A DNA stretch of 64,000 nt from contig SADC01001339.1 in assembly GCA_004194705.1 (NCBI GenBank), positions 1-64,000 on the forward strand, written 5' to 3'. A program made the position numbers and the translations under genes. The notes beneath the pieces are model-generated. The model had not been told where the DNA came from and did no database searches. It saw nothing but the letters and a program-made list of their open reading frames with translations. Position 1 is the first letter of the stretch. Each line of letters opens with the position of its first letter. This document shows positions 37,901-46,710 of the stretch, in pieces. This DNA is from Ditylenchus dipsaci (taxonomy: Eukaryota > Nematoda > Chromadorea > Rhabditida > Anguinidae).

Positions 37901-38661
37901 GTATTTCTATTAGACACCCCGTATAAACTTTTCTTTTTGTGAAAAATTTTGTGAAACGAGAAATGCAAGACTAGTTTAATATACGATGATATCAAAACTT
38001 CATATGAATTTTTATAACAATTTCCAGCTTTAACTTTAAAACACTGAGCTTATTCAAATCAATATAAGCGAAACCAACCCAATCAGCCAGTCCATAGTCT
38101 CTCTGATACTGCTGCAAAATAAACAAATTAATTATGAGGGGCCAATATTGTCTATTTCAAATACCTGAAGGGCTGCAACTTATCCAGTTTGTTGGCGAAT
38201 GTGCTGTTTTTGACTGGCTCACTGCTGCTATTGTCAGCATTAGTGGCAGCGCTAGTGCTGTAAATGGTAGTACACACAGTTTGGGCCGGTGGCTGCTGTT
38301 CAGGCAGCTGTTCCATCAGAGCTTCATTGGCGTTCATGTTGTTTGCGGTAGCTGGTAAGAGGCTCAAGCACAAAGGCAACGAACCAGCACTTCTGTGCTT
38401 GCCTCCAGCAACCGGGTGGTGGTGGGAACAGCAAGCCAGTGGAGACCCTTTAAAATTAACTTTTAGTTACTTTTTGTGTTGCCTTTTTGATGCTGGAAAC
38501 TCACCTAGAAATAAGAGGAGCCAAGCTGGCGAGGGGCTAGTAGCAGTCTTCTTGCTTTCTGGCCCAATTTCTGCTATATATTTTTGTGGTGCTGCTGCCT
38601 GGTTGGCCTGCTTGCTGTTCATTGCCTCGGCAACATTCTCATAGCAGCCACTAAAAAGCAA
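13644..38661 (-). CDS. MOB2: MOB2-like kinase co-activator gene with alternative 5' exons
   Basis: MOB proteins are small scaffolds that bind and regulate NDR/LATS kinases. Core exons on - are 16053-15740, 15181-15105, 15056-14912, 14651-14594, 14544-14449 and 13905-13644; all phases agree. Domain marks: SNEWLATQ (NEWLA motif), the Zn pair Cys in DTCTPVTC, the WVDEKGKR block, FPTKFG, the Zn pair His in HLYAKH, and YGLLDTKEF. The WxDExGK pattern and an upstream MDWLIG fit MOB2 better than MOB1, MOB3 or MOB4. Three 5' routes join the core at 16053 in the same phase: 38079-38111, 21944-22125 and 17924-18018. Translation from the MDWL codon gives 322 residues, from 18018 348 residues and from 22125 377 residues. 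The gene symbol is by similarity of motifs only. Confidence 0.88.
14080..14400 (+). repeat. dispersed foldback family copy in MOB2 3' region
   Basis: Includes AAATCATGTCTAAGGTAAG, GATGCGCACACCCACATA and the GCATGGAAAAACATGC hairpin; lies between the last two MOB2 core exons, so within an intron. Confidence 0.7.
14449..14544 (-). CDS. MOB2: MOB2 exon with second zinc-binding pair
   Basis: The acceptor is GGGTTTGCAG and the donor GTAGAC. Read in phase it gives HCCGHLYAKHWDQLATLNL and onward. The His pair in HLYAKH, five apart, matches the second half of the MOB zinc site, so the metal site is complete. A long frame on the same strand (MELFTNLMGL) is a shadow of this exon. Confidence 0.87.
14594..14651 (-). 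CDS. MOB2: MOB2 short exon, ARFSADFEAHCRRMTRLLW
   Basis: A 58-nt exon, acceptor CCCATTCAG and donor GTAAGT, phase 1 in and phase 2 out. The residues match the FPSSFESLVRKICRHLF region of MOB2, an amphipathic helix before the second zinc pair. Confidence 0.87.
14912..15056 (-). CDS. MOB2: MOB2 exon, WVDEKGKR to FPTKFG
   Basis: The acceptor is TTTGCAG, the donor a weak GTTGGT. It encodes MSYPGVSKASWVDEKGKRHH and the YIDSVMSF helix, then LFPTKFG. The W-x-DE-x-GK pattern and FPTK block are hallmark MOB2 residues. It ends with one base of a Gly codon completed by the next exon. Confidence 0.9.
15105..15181 (-). CDS. MOB2: MOB2 exon with first zinc-binding pair
   Basis: The acceptor is AATTTGCAG and the donor GTGAGT. 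It encodes TLAMFDHCNALCGTVSDTCT and onward through PVTCAI. The two Cys of DTCTPVTC, five apart, match the first half of the MOB Cys2His2 zinc site. Phase 1 in, phase 0 out. Confidence 0.9.
15740..16053 (-). CDS. MOB2: MOB2 common exon with NEWLA motif
   Basis: The acceptor is TATTTTTTAG and the donor A/GTGAGT. The first base completes a codon begun in any of three upstream exons, giving xRSRRKAADLNK, comparable to the basic stretch after MDWLMG in MOB2. The middle is Ser/Gly/Ala/Lys-rich linker. The end, IPTGMDSNEWLATQ, is the conserved start of the MOB fold. Confidence 0.9.
16054..17923 (-). other. MOB2 intron
   Basis: No exon seen. Holds an imperfect foldback around 16390-16565 (arms with CTGCTGAATG and ATATAGAG), unique AT-rich sequence and the MITE at 17558-17799. 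Confidence 0.5.
17558..17799. mobile_element. MITE, CTACTATAGAATA family, exact 8-bp TSD GAAATTTC
   Basis: TIRs GGCGCTACTATAGAATA and GACCCTACTATAGAATA; exact duplications GAAATTTC at 17550-17557 and 17800-17807. C-run and G-run next to the TIRs. Confidence 0.82.
17924..18018 (-). CDS. MOB2: MOB2 alternative first coding exon (proximal)
   Basis: ATG at 18018 opens MPSTSPDYYDYCTTEKKKMR and reaches KDSL at donor GTATGG, with two bases of a codon left over. This is exactly the phase that the exon at 16053 needs, giving KDSLRSRRKAADL. The frame upstream of the ATG has stops. The donor is the weakest point; the open frame continues for another 40 codons if it is not used. Confidence 0.6.
18504..18513 (-). 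promoter_or_regulatory. TATA-like box upstream of proximal MOB2 first exon
   Basis: The - strand reads CTATATAAATAC about 490 bases upstream of the ATG at 18018, within a stretch free of recognised repeats. It is the right sequence for a TATA box, but AT-rich DNA gives such matches by chance and no initiator is evident. Confidence 0.25.
18590..18725. repeat. inverted repeat with GTGGCATTGTGTTTTTCTAT arms
   Basis: Arms of about 24 bp at 18595-18619 and 18697-18720 around a 77-bp centre; related sequence near 35165 and 35295. Likely a MITE. Confidence 0.55.
19630..19752. mobile_element. small hAT-like MITE
   Basis: Ends CAGAGCTGTCAACGAG and the inverse of CAGAGCTCTCACCGG; flanks ATTAAAGC and ATTAAATC match 7 of 8. 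Confidence 0.6.
21256..21494. mobile_element. hAT-like MITE with GATCAGTTCGCCCC arms, 8-bp TSD GGAGTAGG
   Basis: Exact duplications GGAGTAGG at 21248-21255 and 21495-21502. Each arm has two or more copies of GGTCAGTTCGCCCC. Structurally akin to the element at 40173-40616 (GGCCAGTTCGAAACGG). Confidence 0.82.
21944..22125 (-). CDS. MOB2: MOB2 alternative first coding exon (middle)
   Basis: ATG at 22125 starts MTVSSNSSHRPHHSMSATD, continues with a QQQQ run and CCLIKELISNLLNFA, and ends at a strong donor GTAAGC with two bases left over (AC). Joined to the exon at 16053 this gives FATRSRRKAADL in frame. The composition (Ser, His, Gln) is unlike the AT-rich flanks and supports coding use. Confidence 0.62.
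28730..29383. mobile_element. TIR element TTGTCCGGAAAGTTCG with nested foldback
   Basis: Ends about 40 bp alike (TTGTCGGAAAGTTCGTAGAC and the inverse of TTGTCCGGAAAGTTCGCAGA). Inside, 28908-29222 is a second foldback whose arms repeat GTTGGCGAGTTTT. Boundaries approximate. Confidence 0.6.
34146..34600. repeat. long dispersed repeat, copy 1 (pair with 57643-58080)
   Basis: CAACTTGGGCAACTTCC onward is nearly identical for over 400 bp to 57643-58080, including the adjoining foldback-family block on the same strand. A recent duplication or transposition. Confidence 0.8.
35115..35362. mobile_element. MITE of the TACCGTAATTCCTCTAATA family
   Basis: Inverted ends TACCGTAATTCCTCTAATAA and TTATTAGAGGAATTACGGTA, flanked by TA. 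Confidence 0.72.
38079..38111 (-). CDS. MOB2: MOB2 33-nt exon carrying the MDWL start motif
   Basis: The acceptor is ATTTTGCAG, the donor a weak GTTGGT. It reads SSIRETMDWLIG and leaves two bases (GG), so it joins the exon at 16053 as MDWLIGRSRRKAAD. This matches the MDWLMGKSKAK start of vertebrate MOB2. It can be an internal exon of a long isoform or hold the start (ATG at 38095) of a short one. Confidence 0.75.
38165..38447 (-). CDS. MOB2: MOB2 long-isoform exon, N-terminal extension
   Basis: The acceptor is ATTTTAAAG and the donor GTATTT; phases fit both neighbours. It encodes SPLACCSHHHPVAGG, later MNANEALMEQLPEQQPPA and KLDKLQPF, then passes into the MDWL exon. Rich in Ser, Ala, Asn and Gln, with no known domain. 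Codon content is clearly less AT-rich than the flanks. Confidence 0.7.
38505..38661 (-). CDS. MOB2: MOB2 long-isoform upstream exon
   Basis: The donor G/GTGAGT joins the next exon as LLLFLGSPLACC. The exon encodes CYENVAEAMNSKQANQAAAP and IAEIGPESKKTATSPSPAW. The acceptor may be AATTTCAG (exon from 38661) or CTTTTTAG (exon from 38650); the two differ in phase. ATG at MNSKQ could also be a start. Confidence 0.6.
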
Positions 38662-39175
38662 CTGAAATTAGGAGAGGGGTTACGGCCACAAAATAGCTTG
38701 AAACAAAAAATGAAAATGGTTGAGATGCAGTTATAAAAAACACGAGATAAAAGTCTATCAATGATTTTTTATGCTATATAAAGTGTCTCAATGATTCGCC
38801 CCACTTTACAAGACGGGTGTACTATTTCTATGTCGAATTTCGAAATTCTGTGAGAATTGCAGAATCTTGTTCTTATGCTCTCGTTCAAAAAACTCGTCTG
38901 TAAAACTTAGGGATTAATAAAAGCGGAACTAGTTAAATTAATCGCCAAGTTTGACTTGAAATTTTCTCGATTTTTGGGACTTAAAAAATCAAGCCAACGG
39001 TAACTTATTAGAAAAAATATGGTACGGTCAATCCTAAATATAGTGAACTACTTAGGACCAGCGAAAATCATCACTAATCAAGAGTCTCGTTGTATCTAGG
39101 TTGGACTCACCACTGAATTTTTTCCAGATAATACATAAAACAATAATAAAAAGATAAAAAGGACAAACAAAATTA

Positions 39176-39368
39176 CAGTCAAACCTGGATATAAGAGTAT
39201 CCTCGGGACCGGCCAAAGGTGTTCTAATATTGAAGGTGCTCTTATGGCCACATTTTTGTTAATATTTAATATCCCTTTCGGGCTGTGCCATTTTTAGTAA
39301 AAGAAAAACCGTGGAGACTGACCAGATGGGCTTTTATATTGGAGTGCTCTTATATCCAGGTTTGACTG
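39176..39368. mobile_element. pogo/Tigger-like MITE, TA duplication
   Basis: CAGTCAAACCTGGATATAAG at the left and its inverse at the right, both flanked by TA. The next element of the same superfamily starts directly at 39371. Confidence 0.78.
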
Positions 39369-39433
39369 TACAGTCAAGTCTCATTATAGCTCACCTCTCG
39401 ATATATCGCCTGTTTAAGGCCTATAGTCAAATC

Positions 39434-40945
39434 CAGTGATGTAAAAGCACCGGTGCGGGCACCGATGCCGGTGCGAAGTTTTTGCTGGCACCGGTGCCGG
39501 TGCTGGTGCCAAATTTTAACAAAAAAGCACCGGCACCGGTGCGGCACCGGTGCTGGTGCCGATTTTTTTGCCGGCACCGCTGCCGATTTTGAACTAAAAT
39601 TAAATTTTTTTGATTTCGGTGAAAATAAGAAATGCTGATGTCACTTTTTTGATTAATATTTAGTTTGACATATTATGTATATAAGCTCAGTGAAACCAAA
39701 TTTTTTTAAACAAATTAAACAAACGATTAAAGCGAATGAGTATTGAGTAAGAAGTTAGATAATTAGATGCTTTTATTAATAAATGTCATAGTTCAAGGTT
39801 ATAATTCACTAAAAATCAATTAATGATAATCAACTTTTTTGAAAACTACACACTATCATCAGCAGAGACTTTGCCTGAAACCAAACTTCCATACGAATAT
39901 ATTCCTCTCACTAAGCACGGTTAAATTCCACTGAGACCACACGGAAAATTAAAATGAAATAGAGATCTTATGCCATCCCATCTCATTCTTCCCACGTGTC
40001 ACATTAAATACAATAGGGCATAAAGGACGTTCTAAACTACTGATCGTAAAGCGTCGTGTTCTCCAAATTTTCTGTGTGGTCTACTCCAAATACGTATCTC
40101 AGCTACCTGAAATTTTTCGGACCTGATCTCAACGGTTTCAAATTCAAGAAAAGATTTTGGTAGCAGGGGTGAGGTGTACGGCCAGTTCGAAACGGTGCCA
40201 ATTCGAAACGGCCAGTTCGAAACGGTTTTTTTCAAAAATTTTCATACTTTTTCAAGCAAAAGTTCTTATTTCATCAAAAAAGTTTTTCTGACGTACCTTA
40301 GTAGCCGAAATTTCCTCAGAAATCCGTATAAAAAACAGAATTTCAAACAAATGCTTGTGTGCTGAGATATGACTTGAAGTTGGAGTGCCAATATGCCACC
40401 TTTTAACTTTGGGTCATATCTCAGCGCACAAGCATTTTTTTAAAATTCTGTTTTTTTATACGGATTCCTGAGGAAATTTCGGCTACCGGGGTTACGTCAG
40501 AAAAACTTTTTTTGCTAAAATAAGAACTTTTGTTTGAAAAAGTATGAAAATTTTTGAAAAAAACCGTTTCGAACTGGCCGTTTCGAATTGGCACCGTTTC
40601 GAACTGGCCCCTCCCCAGGGGTGACTTTCCGGAAACTTTTACTGTGAAAATTGTAGATTTTTAATCAGAAAATGGTGGTCAGTTGATGGCCGTCCTTGAT
40701 TTTAATAAAATTCATACTTCTGTGAAAGCTAAGCTTTCTTAAAACAAGAAAACTCATTTGCGTTGAAAAAAATACGGTTTCCTTTAAAAATGTACTGAAT
40801 CTGACAGGCACCGGTGCCGGTGCTAATGTTCAGCTAGGTGCGGGCACCGGTGCCGATGCCGCATTTGTGACCCGGTGCGGCACCGGTGCCGGTGCAGGCA
40901 CCAGACACCGGTGCCGGTGCCAAAATTTACATTTTTACATCACTG
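39434..40945. mobile_element. hAT-like element with CACCGGTGC arms, contains another element
   Basis: TIR CAGTGATGTAAAA at both ends; flanks GTCAAATC and GTCAAATT match 7 of 8. Subterminal CACCGGTGCCGGTGC repeats in both arms. 1.5 kb, of which 444 bp is a younger insertion at 40173-40616. Confidence 0.8.
40173..40616. mobile_element. near-perfect palindromic hAT-like MITE, 8-bp TSD AGGGGTGA
   Basis: Exact duplications AGGGGTGA at 40165-40172 and 40617-40624. The arms, about 200 bp each, are almost fully complementary and start with GGCCAGTTCGAAACGG repeats. Confidence 0.85.
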
Positions 40946-41762
40946 GTCAAATTTCATTATATCGTATCCCCGATGTAGCGCACCCCTGAGGACGGTCCTC
41001 AGGGGCTGCGTTGTAACGAAACTCGACTTTATAGCAATAAATGTCTTCGTTTATCTTTTCTAGGTTTCGCAACTATTTTAGGAAACTAAATTAAAGAAAA
41101 CAAAATTTTGATGAAATTTTTGATCCCACAAAACAACAAAAAAGTTATAAAATCCAGGGATAAATACAAAATTTAACTGTGTGGGGACAACCATACATCA
41201 CCACAATTAACGATTTTAGTAGTAACCAAAAAGATTTGAAATTTAAGAAGCATGAAAAATGTGTCCAAACATTTGATATATATTTTTTGTGTGGAGTTGA
41301 AGACGCTTCCTCTTTTTCCGTCAGCCTCATCATAATAATGGGGCAAATAGCAAAAGGGGTGGGAAAAAGTGTGTACCAAAAACTATGTTGCTCCTGCTTC
41401 TAGCACTACTGCCAATACTCCCAAGTCCACCAAAAAGTATGTGTGGATAGTAGTAGCGAAAAAGAATAATTCTTTGACATAAGATTTAGCGAAAGGGCAA
41501 AATTATCCTCTTGTCTATCCCCCACCCTTCACACTCACAACAGCAATAATAACATACACTCGCATATACACCAACACAACAATCCAGCCACATAAGATGG
41601 TGAAGATGAGGAGAAATGCAGAGAAGCAAAGAAAATGGATGCGTCCACAAACTTTAAACGCCCCAGCTTGTTTCCACACAAGCCAATAATGGTGCAGGGA
41701 GGTAGGAAAGAGATGGTCAAACACCACCTAGACATCATAGTTGGGAGTGTGAGAGCAGACAA

Positions 41763-41888
41763 AAGAGTAGACAAGGGGTGCTCAGACCATTCTATAGCTC
41801 TATTTTTAGAGTATATGCAAAAGTTGGTGTGTGCAGACATATGCGGCTGTTGCTGCTGTCCGGCGGATGGATTGGCGTAGAAAAAAAG
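41763..41888 (-). CDS. possible further 5' exon of MOB2
   Basis: The - strand reads NPSAGQQQQPHMSAHTNFC and continues to TLPTMMS with a two-base remainder before GTGGTG. That phase would fit the 38650 acceptor (giving MMSSGCYENV). Both ends are approximate, the donor is weak and no homology is known. Confidence 0.3.
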
Positions 41889-42530
41889 CTATATTGCTAA
41901 AGTATTGTTAGACAGAGAGAAAATGTTAGAGAAAGAGCAACACAGCTGATTCCCCTTTTTGTTGTTATGGTTTGGAGCAACGAGATATTTGGAAAAGAAA
42001 ATTGCACATTTTGGCCGTTTTTGCATTTGCCGTTTTTTTGGGATGGTTCTGTGAATGTGCTGTAATGTTGTATACAGATCTTTTTGAAAGGATTGATTTC
42101 AGCTGCAGAAATATGAGATGTTTAAGTAAGCAAACATGCAAGACAATAAATATAAAGATTGGGTAAAGACAATTCTAGAATCTTTTTAGGTCAGTAGTCG
42201 GTTCAATTAGAGATAAATAAAAAATGCAAAACAGCTTCTGCTGACATATTTTTTGCAATGTGCACATTTGATATATTCAGCACGGAACAGCAGGTTGCAA
42301 CAATTTTACATTTCGCTGCAAACTTTTGTGGTGACCTTTTTGCAGCTTTTTCGGATTCTTTTGCAAATTAGATGGCTAACGCCGAAAAAGGGGAACTTAA
42401 AATAAACAGAAGGGCACATGGGCACAGTCAAATTTATTGTTTATTTGTTTTGATGTTTGTTGTCCTGGTAGATATCAAAATTATGCGCTGACTATGCCCT
42501 TTCTGCTACAGTTGAGTGCCGAAGTTACAT

Positions 42531-42611
42531 GGCTCTATCACAATTGTAAGTGTAAATGTTTTCGGTATTGTAAACCCCTTTTGCACTGACACTTACAATT
42601 GTGATAGAGCC
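42531..42611. other. hairpin with 23-bp perfect arms
   Basis: GGCTCTATCACAATTGTAAG... at 42531-42553 is perfectly complementary to 42589-42611, with a 35-base loop. No flanking duplication was found. Could be a tiny MITE or a microRNA-like precursor. Confidence 0.5.
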
Positions 42612-44172
42612 TTTAGAGGCCAAAATAAGAGGTGTCTAACAATCAATACCGGAAATAAATGGCAAAAAGCTTTTTCAGATTTTTTCGCTCCTAGCTTGAT
42701 CAGCAGAAAATTGCTTCTATCCCTGCACTTATTTAGAGATATTTGAAAATTGCGCAAATGATCAAGTCCAATTTGAAGGTTGCAGTTAAGAAGCTGTTTA
42801 GCACGTTACACCTTGAAACCACTCAGATTTAAAAAAAAGTTAAATTTTGGGTCATACACAATTCACAGATACTCACACATGTAACAGCGTGTCAAGCGTA
42901 AGATCCAACTTCTAATTTGGCTTGAAATTACGAGTTTTGTGTCAAAACTATGCGATTTATCGAAATTTAATTTTTTCAGCTAAACGACAAAGTGGCTAGC
43001 TTTTTAAAGGGGCATGCCCAGGAATTAAAGGTGTATTCATAAGTGATGTATTCAAAGTTTTCCCCAGGGAATTGACCGGGAATTAAATTTTTTTAATCAT
43101 TGAGCTTCTGTACAGATTATTCAACTTGTTTTCTAATAAAAACATACCTAAAATAAAATTCTAGGCCTCGCTTTGTTAGAAACCCGTACAGAAATTTAAG
43201 ATCAGGACAAATTTTGAACTCCCGGGCATCACCTTTTATTAGCGTGGGCGTGCCCCTTTAATAAAGCCACGCATCCATTTTTTGGAGAAAAATTCTACTT
43301 CTTCTCACTAAATTTCTGGGGCCTTTTTGCACATTACGACAGTCCTTTCGGTGATTTTTTTCTGAAATAAAAGGCCACTAAAAGCAAACAAATGCTGCAG
43401 AAAGAATTAAGAAATTATAGGTGAGCAATAGAACACAACATGTTGTTGCACTAGAAATGCAGTTTTTGATCAAAATTTGGCCACGGATTTTTCCACTAAA
43501 TCAGACTTTGATTATCAATGACGATAAGCATCACGAAGCATCATCACCTTGTAATAGAAAGCAAAATAAATAAAAAACTAAATGAAACAAAAATAAAAGT
43601 TTGAAAATTTAGAAAAAAGATAAAAAAACAGAACACCAATGCATACTTGACAGCATTTAAAGTTTTGACACGCTTTGATGTGATATCCCAGGTGTGATGC
43701 AAAGATTGTAAGAAGTTCGATTGAGACACAAAGCTATGTGACACTTTTATCTCACCCATGAACTTTGAAATTAGTTTAGCTTCCGTTGACGACCGGAATA
43801 CTTTAAGACAGTACACCAGAGCTTTTTTTAGAAGCAGTAAGATTACGCAGAGAAAATTGACAGGAAACAGGGTAGGAGACAACTTTTTTTAGGAAAACTT
43901 TGAATACATCACTTATATATTGCCTTACCGAAATGACCCTATTTTTCATTATGGGATGGAGTGCAAAGGAGAAAATCAGAGAAATCGTCTTCTCTTGTTC
44001 AATAAGGAATAATAAATACAGCCGAGTTTCTCCATAACGTTCACCCTGTGTAAAAGCCAGCTGTGCATTAATAAAGGAATCTCAATGTAACGTAAGACAA
44101 GTAATTGAATAAGAACCGGCCCTAAGTGTACGTTATAGTAGATAACAGAGTGTACGTGGGAGAATCCACTGT

Positions 44173-44590
44173 ACAGTCGACTCTCGATTTAAGGTCACCC
44201 CAAAAAGTTCGTTCCCACCTAGAGTCCGACACTTTTTTAGCCCGATTTCTGAAACTTTTTACCAGTTTTGTTTTGACAGTCTGGTTGCAAATATCGCAAG
44301 GATTCCGATTTTGCCGACCGTTTTTTAAAAACTAAATAATTTTACTACTCAAAATCAAAACCTCGATTTAAGGACAGGCTTTTCAAAAATCCCTGTCCTT
44401 AATCGAGGTTTTGCTTTTTGAGTAGTAAAATTATTTAGTTATTAAAAGACGATCGGCAAAATCGGAATCCTTGCGATACTTGCAACCAGACTGTCAAAAC
44501 AAAACTGGTAAAAAATTTCAGAAATCGGACTAAAAAAGTGTCGGACCCGAGGTGGGAACGAACTTTTTGGGTGTCCTTAAATCGAAGGGG
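44173..44590. mobile_element. palindromic pogo-like MITE
   Basis: Left end TACAGTCGACTCTCGATTTA; arms of about 200 bp fold on each other around the centre GGACAGGCTTTTCAAAAATC. The right end has lost the last TIR bases. Most complete copy of the family seen in fragments elsewhere. Confidence 0.75.
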
Positions 44591-44829
44591 GCGCATTTTC
44601 ACTAATTTGTAAATCATGTTAAAATGACTCCTAAGTAATTTTTATGTGCTTAAAACGATAAAAAAGTTATTTTCTGACATTTTTCAACACAAAAATATAC
44701 TTTTCCAAAAATTTTTTTTTGACCAAAATGTGACATTTTACCTTGGGGACCAAGGTGAATTACTTTGTATCAAGGTATTCTACCCCGTTTTGGTCACTGG
44801 AACTGGGCAAAAAGAGTCTCTTTATGCAT

Positions 44830-45070
44830 TTTAAATCGAGAGTCTTGCTCGGAATCATGTCTAAGGTAAGTGAGTGCGCGCATTTCTAACCTACCAAGCC
44901 CTCTGCGTCCCCTTCGGGGTGCAGGGGGCTTGGTTGCTTGGGGTTGAGATGCGCACACCCACATACCTTAGACACAAATCATTCGAAAGTGACTCTGGAT
45001 GCATAAAAATGTATGCATACCAGAGTTTCTTTATGTGGTAGGCCCCAGTTAACAAAACTATGTTCAAATT
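44830..45070 (+). repeat. dispersed foldback family copy, most complete
   Basis: Left half GGAATCATGTCTAAGGTAAG, centre CCCCTTCGGGGTGCAGGGGG, right half GAGATGCGCACACCCACATA with CTTAGACACAAATCATTCG. The halves are imperfect inverted copies of each other. Confidence 0.75.
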
Positions 45071-45285
45071 CCATCTTTTGGGGTATCCAGGTACCCTTTC
45101 AGGTTGAATTGCCTTGGGGGACCAACGCAAAAAGTCGAATTTCGGTCAAAAAATTTTTTTCAAAAAAATTTATTTTTTTGTGCCGGGAAATATTAGGAAA
45201 TAAATTTTTTTATCGTTTTAAGCATATAAAAATCACTTAGGACTCATTTAAACATGATTTACAAATTAGTGAAAAATGCGCAGGG

Positions 45286-45540
45286 TACAGAGTGGCGCAA
45301 AAAAAATTCGGCCACCTTTGAAAACTTGTCGTACGTAACCCCTTGCCCGGTCTGTTCCCGATTTTTGGGTGGCAAGCCCTTGGAAACCTCCACAATAATG
45401 GCCGACTGTGATAAAAGCACAAACACAGAGCTCCTAGGTGGCTTAACTACCGTCATCGATTTTCTTGGGGAAATAATGGGGCAAGGAGCTACCTAAGCAA
45501 AAAAACTTTAACTGGCCGCGTTTTTTTGCGCCACCCTGTA
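45286..45540. mobile_element. mariner-like MITE, TACAGGGTGGCGC ends
   Basis: TACAGAGTGGCGCAAAAAAA at the left, TTTTTTTGCGCCACCCTGTA at the right, TA at both borders. A second, right-truncated copy starts at 60980. Confidence 0.8.
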
Positions 45541-45745
45541 CACCTGGGGCCTAGCAGACTATTTGAAAAATGAAAAATTTTCATGAAAAATTGAAAAATG
45601 AAAATGAAAAATTGAAAATGAAAAGTGAAAAATTTCCACTTTTCAAGCAGACTAAGCATTTTTCAATTTTCATTTTCACTAAAATTTTCATTTTGCGCAT
45701 TACTGTACGGGGGCTGTTTGGGGGGGGGGAGGCTGTACCGAAAAA

Positions 45746-46611
45746 GGTAAAGAAATATTTGGTAAAAGGCACATTTGGTAAGAAAACTTTTTGGTAAAGG
45801 AACATTTGGTAAAAATTTTTTGGTAAAGGCATATTTGGTAAATTTTTTTTAGTAAGGCACTTTGTAGTTGTTTTGTGTCAAAGACCTTCTTATTCCTACT
45901 TTTTCTTCTCTTTCCCTTTCTTTCTCCGGGTTCTATATCTATTTCCTCCCATTATAATTCTTCTTAATTATCCTCATTTTTTCTAACATAAAATAATGTG
46001 TTAGATTAGGTTTGTCAGGACAAAAATCAAAATTTCACCCACGCAAACCCCAAAACGTGTGGTGGTTAAATCCTGGTCAGGTGGATGTCCACTTGGATGG
46101 CCTACAAAATTAAAATTTCTTTATAATAAAAAATAAACCATTTTTTCTTACTTAAAATTGTGTGAGGAATTCGGCTTGTTAAGACTAAAAGTGCGATTTT
46201 ACCTACCCAACTCCAAACCTGGGGTGGCTACCACATGGACAGGTTTATATCCAGGTAACTCCAGAGTAGGGGTTAATTCACCCCAACGCCCTGAAAAGTC
46301 CTGGTCACTAGGTGCTTAACGGGGTTCGGAGAGCATAAAGTGCTTTTAGATGATTGGAAAAACGTCTATTGCCTCCGAAAACGGTGTCTCTGTGACCAAA
46401 ACAGCCAATAAGATCTATGGCCAAAAACAAGAACTCTATGACCAAAAAGATATACCAACCGAAAATATCCACGGAAAAAGTGCTTTACCAAAAAGTTTTC
46501 TTACCACATGTGCCTTTACCAAAAGAAATTTCACCAAATATGCCTTTACCAAAATTTTTTTTACCAAATATGCCTTTACCAAAAGAAATTTTTACCAAAT
46601 GTGCCTTTTAA
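45746..46611. mobile_element. foldback element with TTTGGTAAAGGCA arms
   Basis: Inverted arms of 110-125 bp made of TTTGGTAAAGGCACAT-type units around a 630-bp AT-rich centre. Boundaries approximate, no clear duplication. Confidence 0.65.
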
Positions 46612-46710
46612 TTAAAACACTCTAGAACGAATAGCACTATTTTCACTGCTGTTATCACTGTCGCTTGCAGACATCGCCTGAAGTAGAAGCAAATAAAGCA
46701 ATTTACTACT

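Larger units (their letters stand above)
22126..38078 (-). other. large MOB2 intron region, no further exon supported
   Basis: About 16 kb on the distal MOB2 route. Alternates transposon-derived sequence with islands of unique, CT/GT-rich sequence (22.4-23.5, 27.7-28.2, 29.6-30.1, 30.6-31.1, 31.7-32.2, 35.7-37.3 kb) that hold TGTTGTTG, CTAATTA and CACC motifs and a (CTG)n run at 30953-30976. I see no coding exon in them; enhancer or untranslated exon use is a guess. Confidence 0.45.

Noticed and set aside
39374..39638. Arg/His/Cys-rich frames around 39.5 and 40.9 kb
   Set aside because: Translations of CACCGGTGC subterminal repeats.
41535..41763. Continuation of the minus frame beyond MMSR (SISFLPPCTIIGL and on)
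   Set aside because: Hydrophobic run without family resemblance, better explained as intron read-through.
44830..44880. Spliced-leader RNA gene (ATG near a GTAAGT donor)
   Set aside because: The motif is part of a dispersed palindromic repeat, not a conserved tandem gene, and no Sm-site or expected stem-loops follow.
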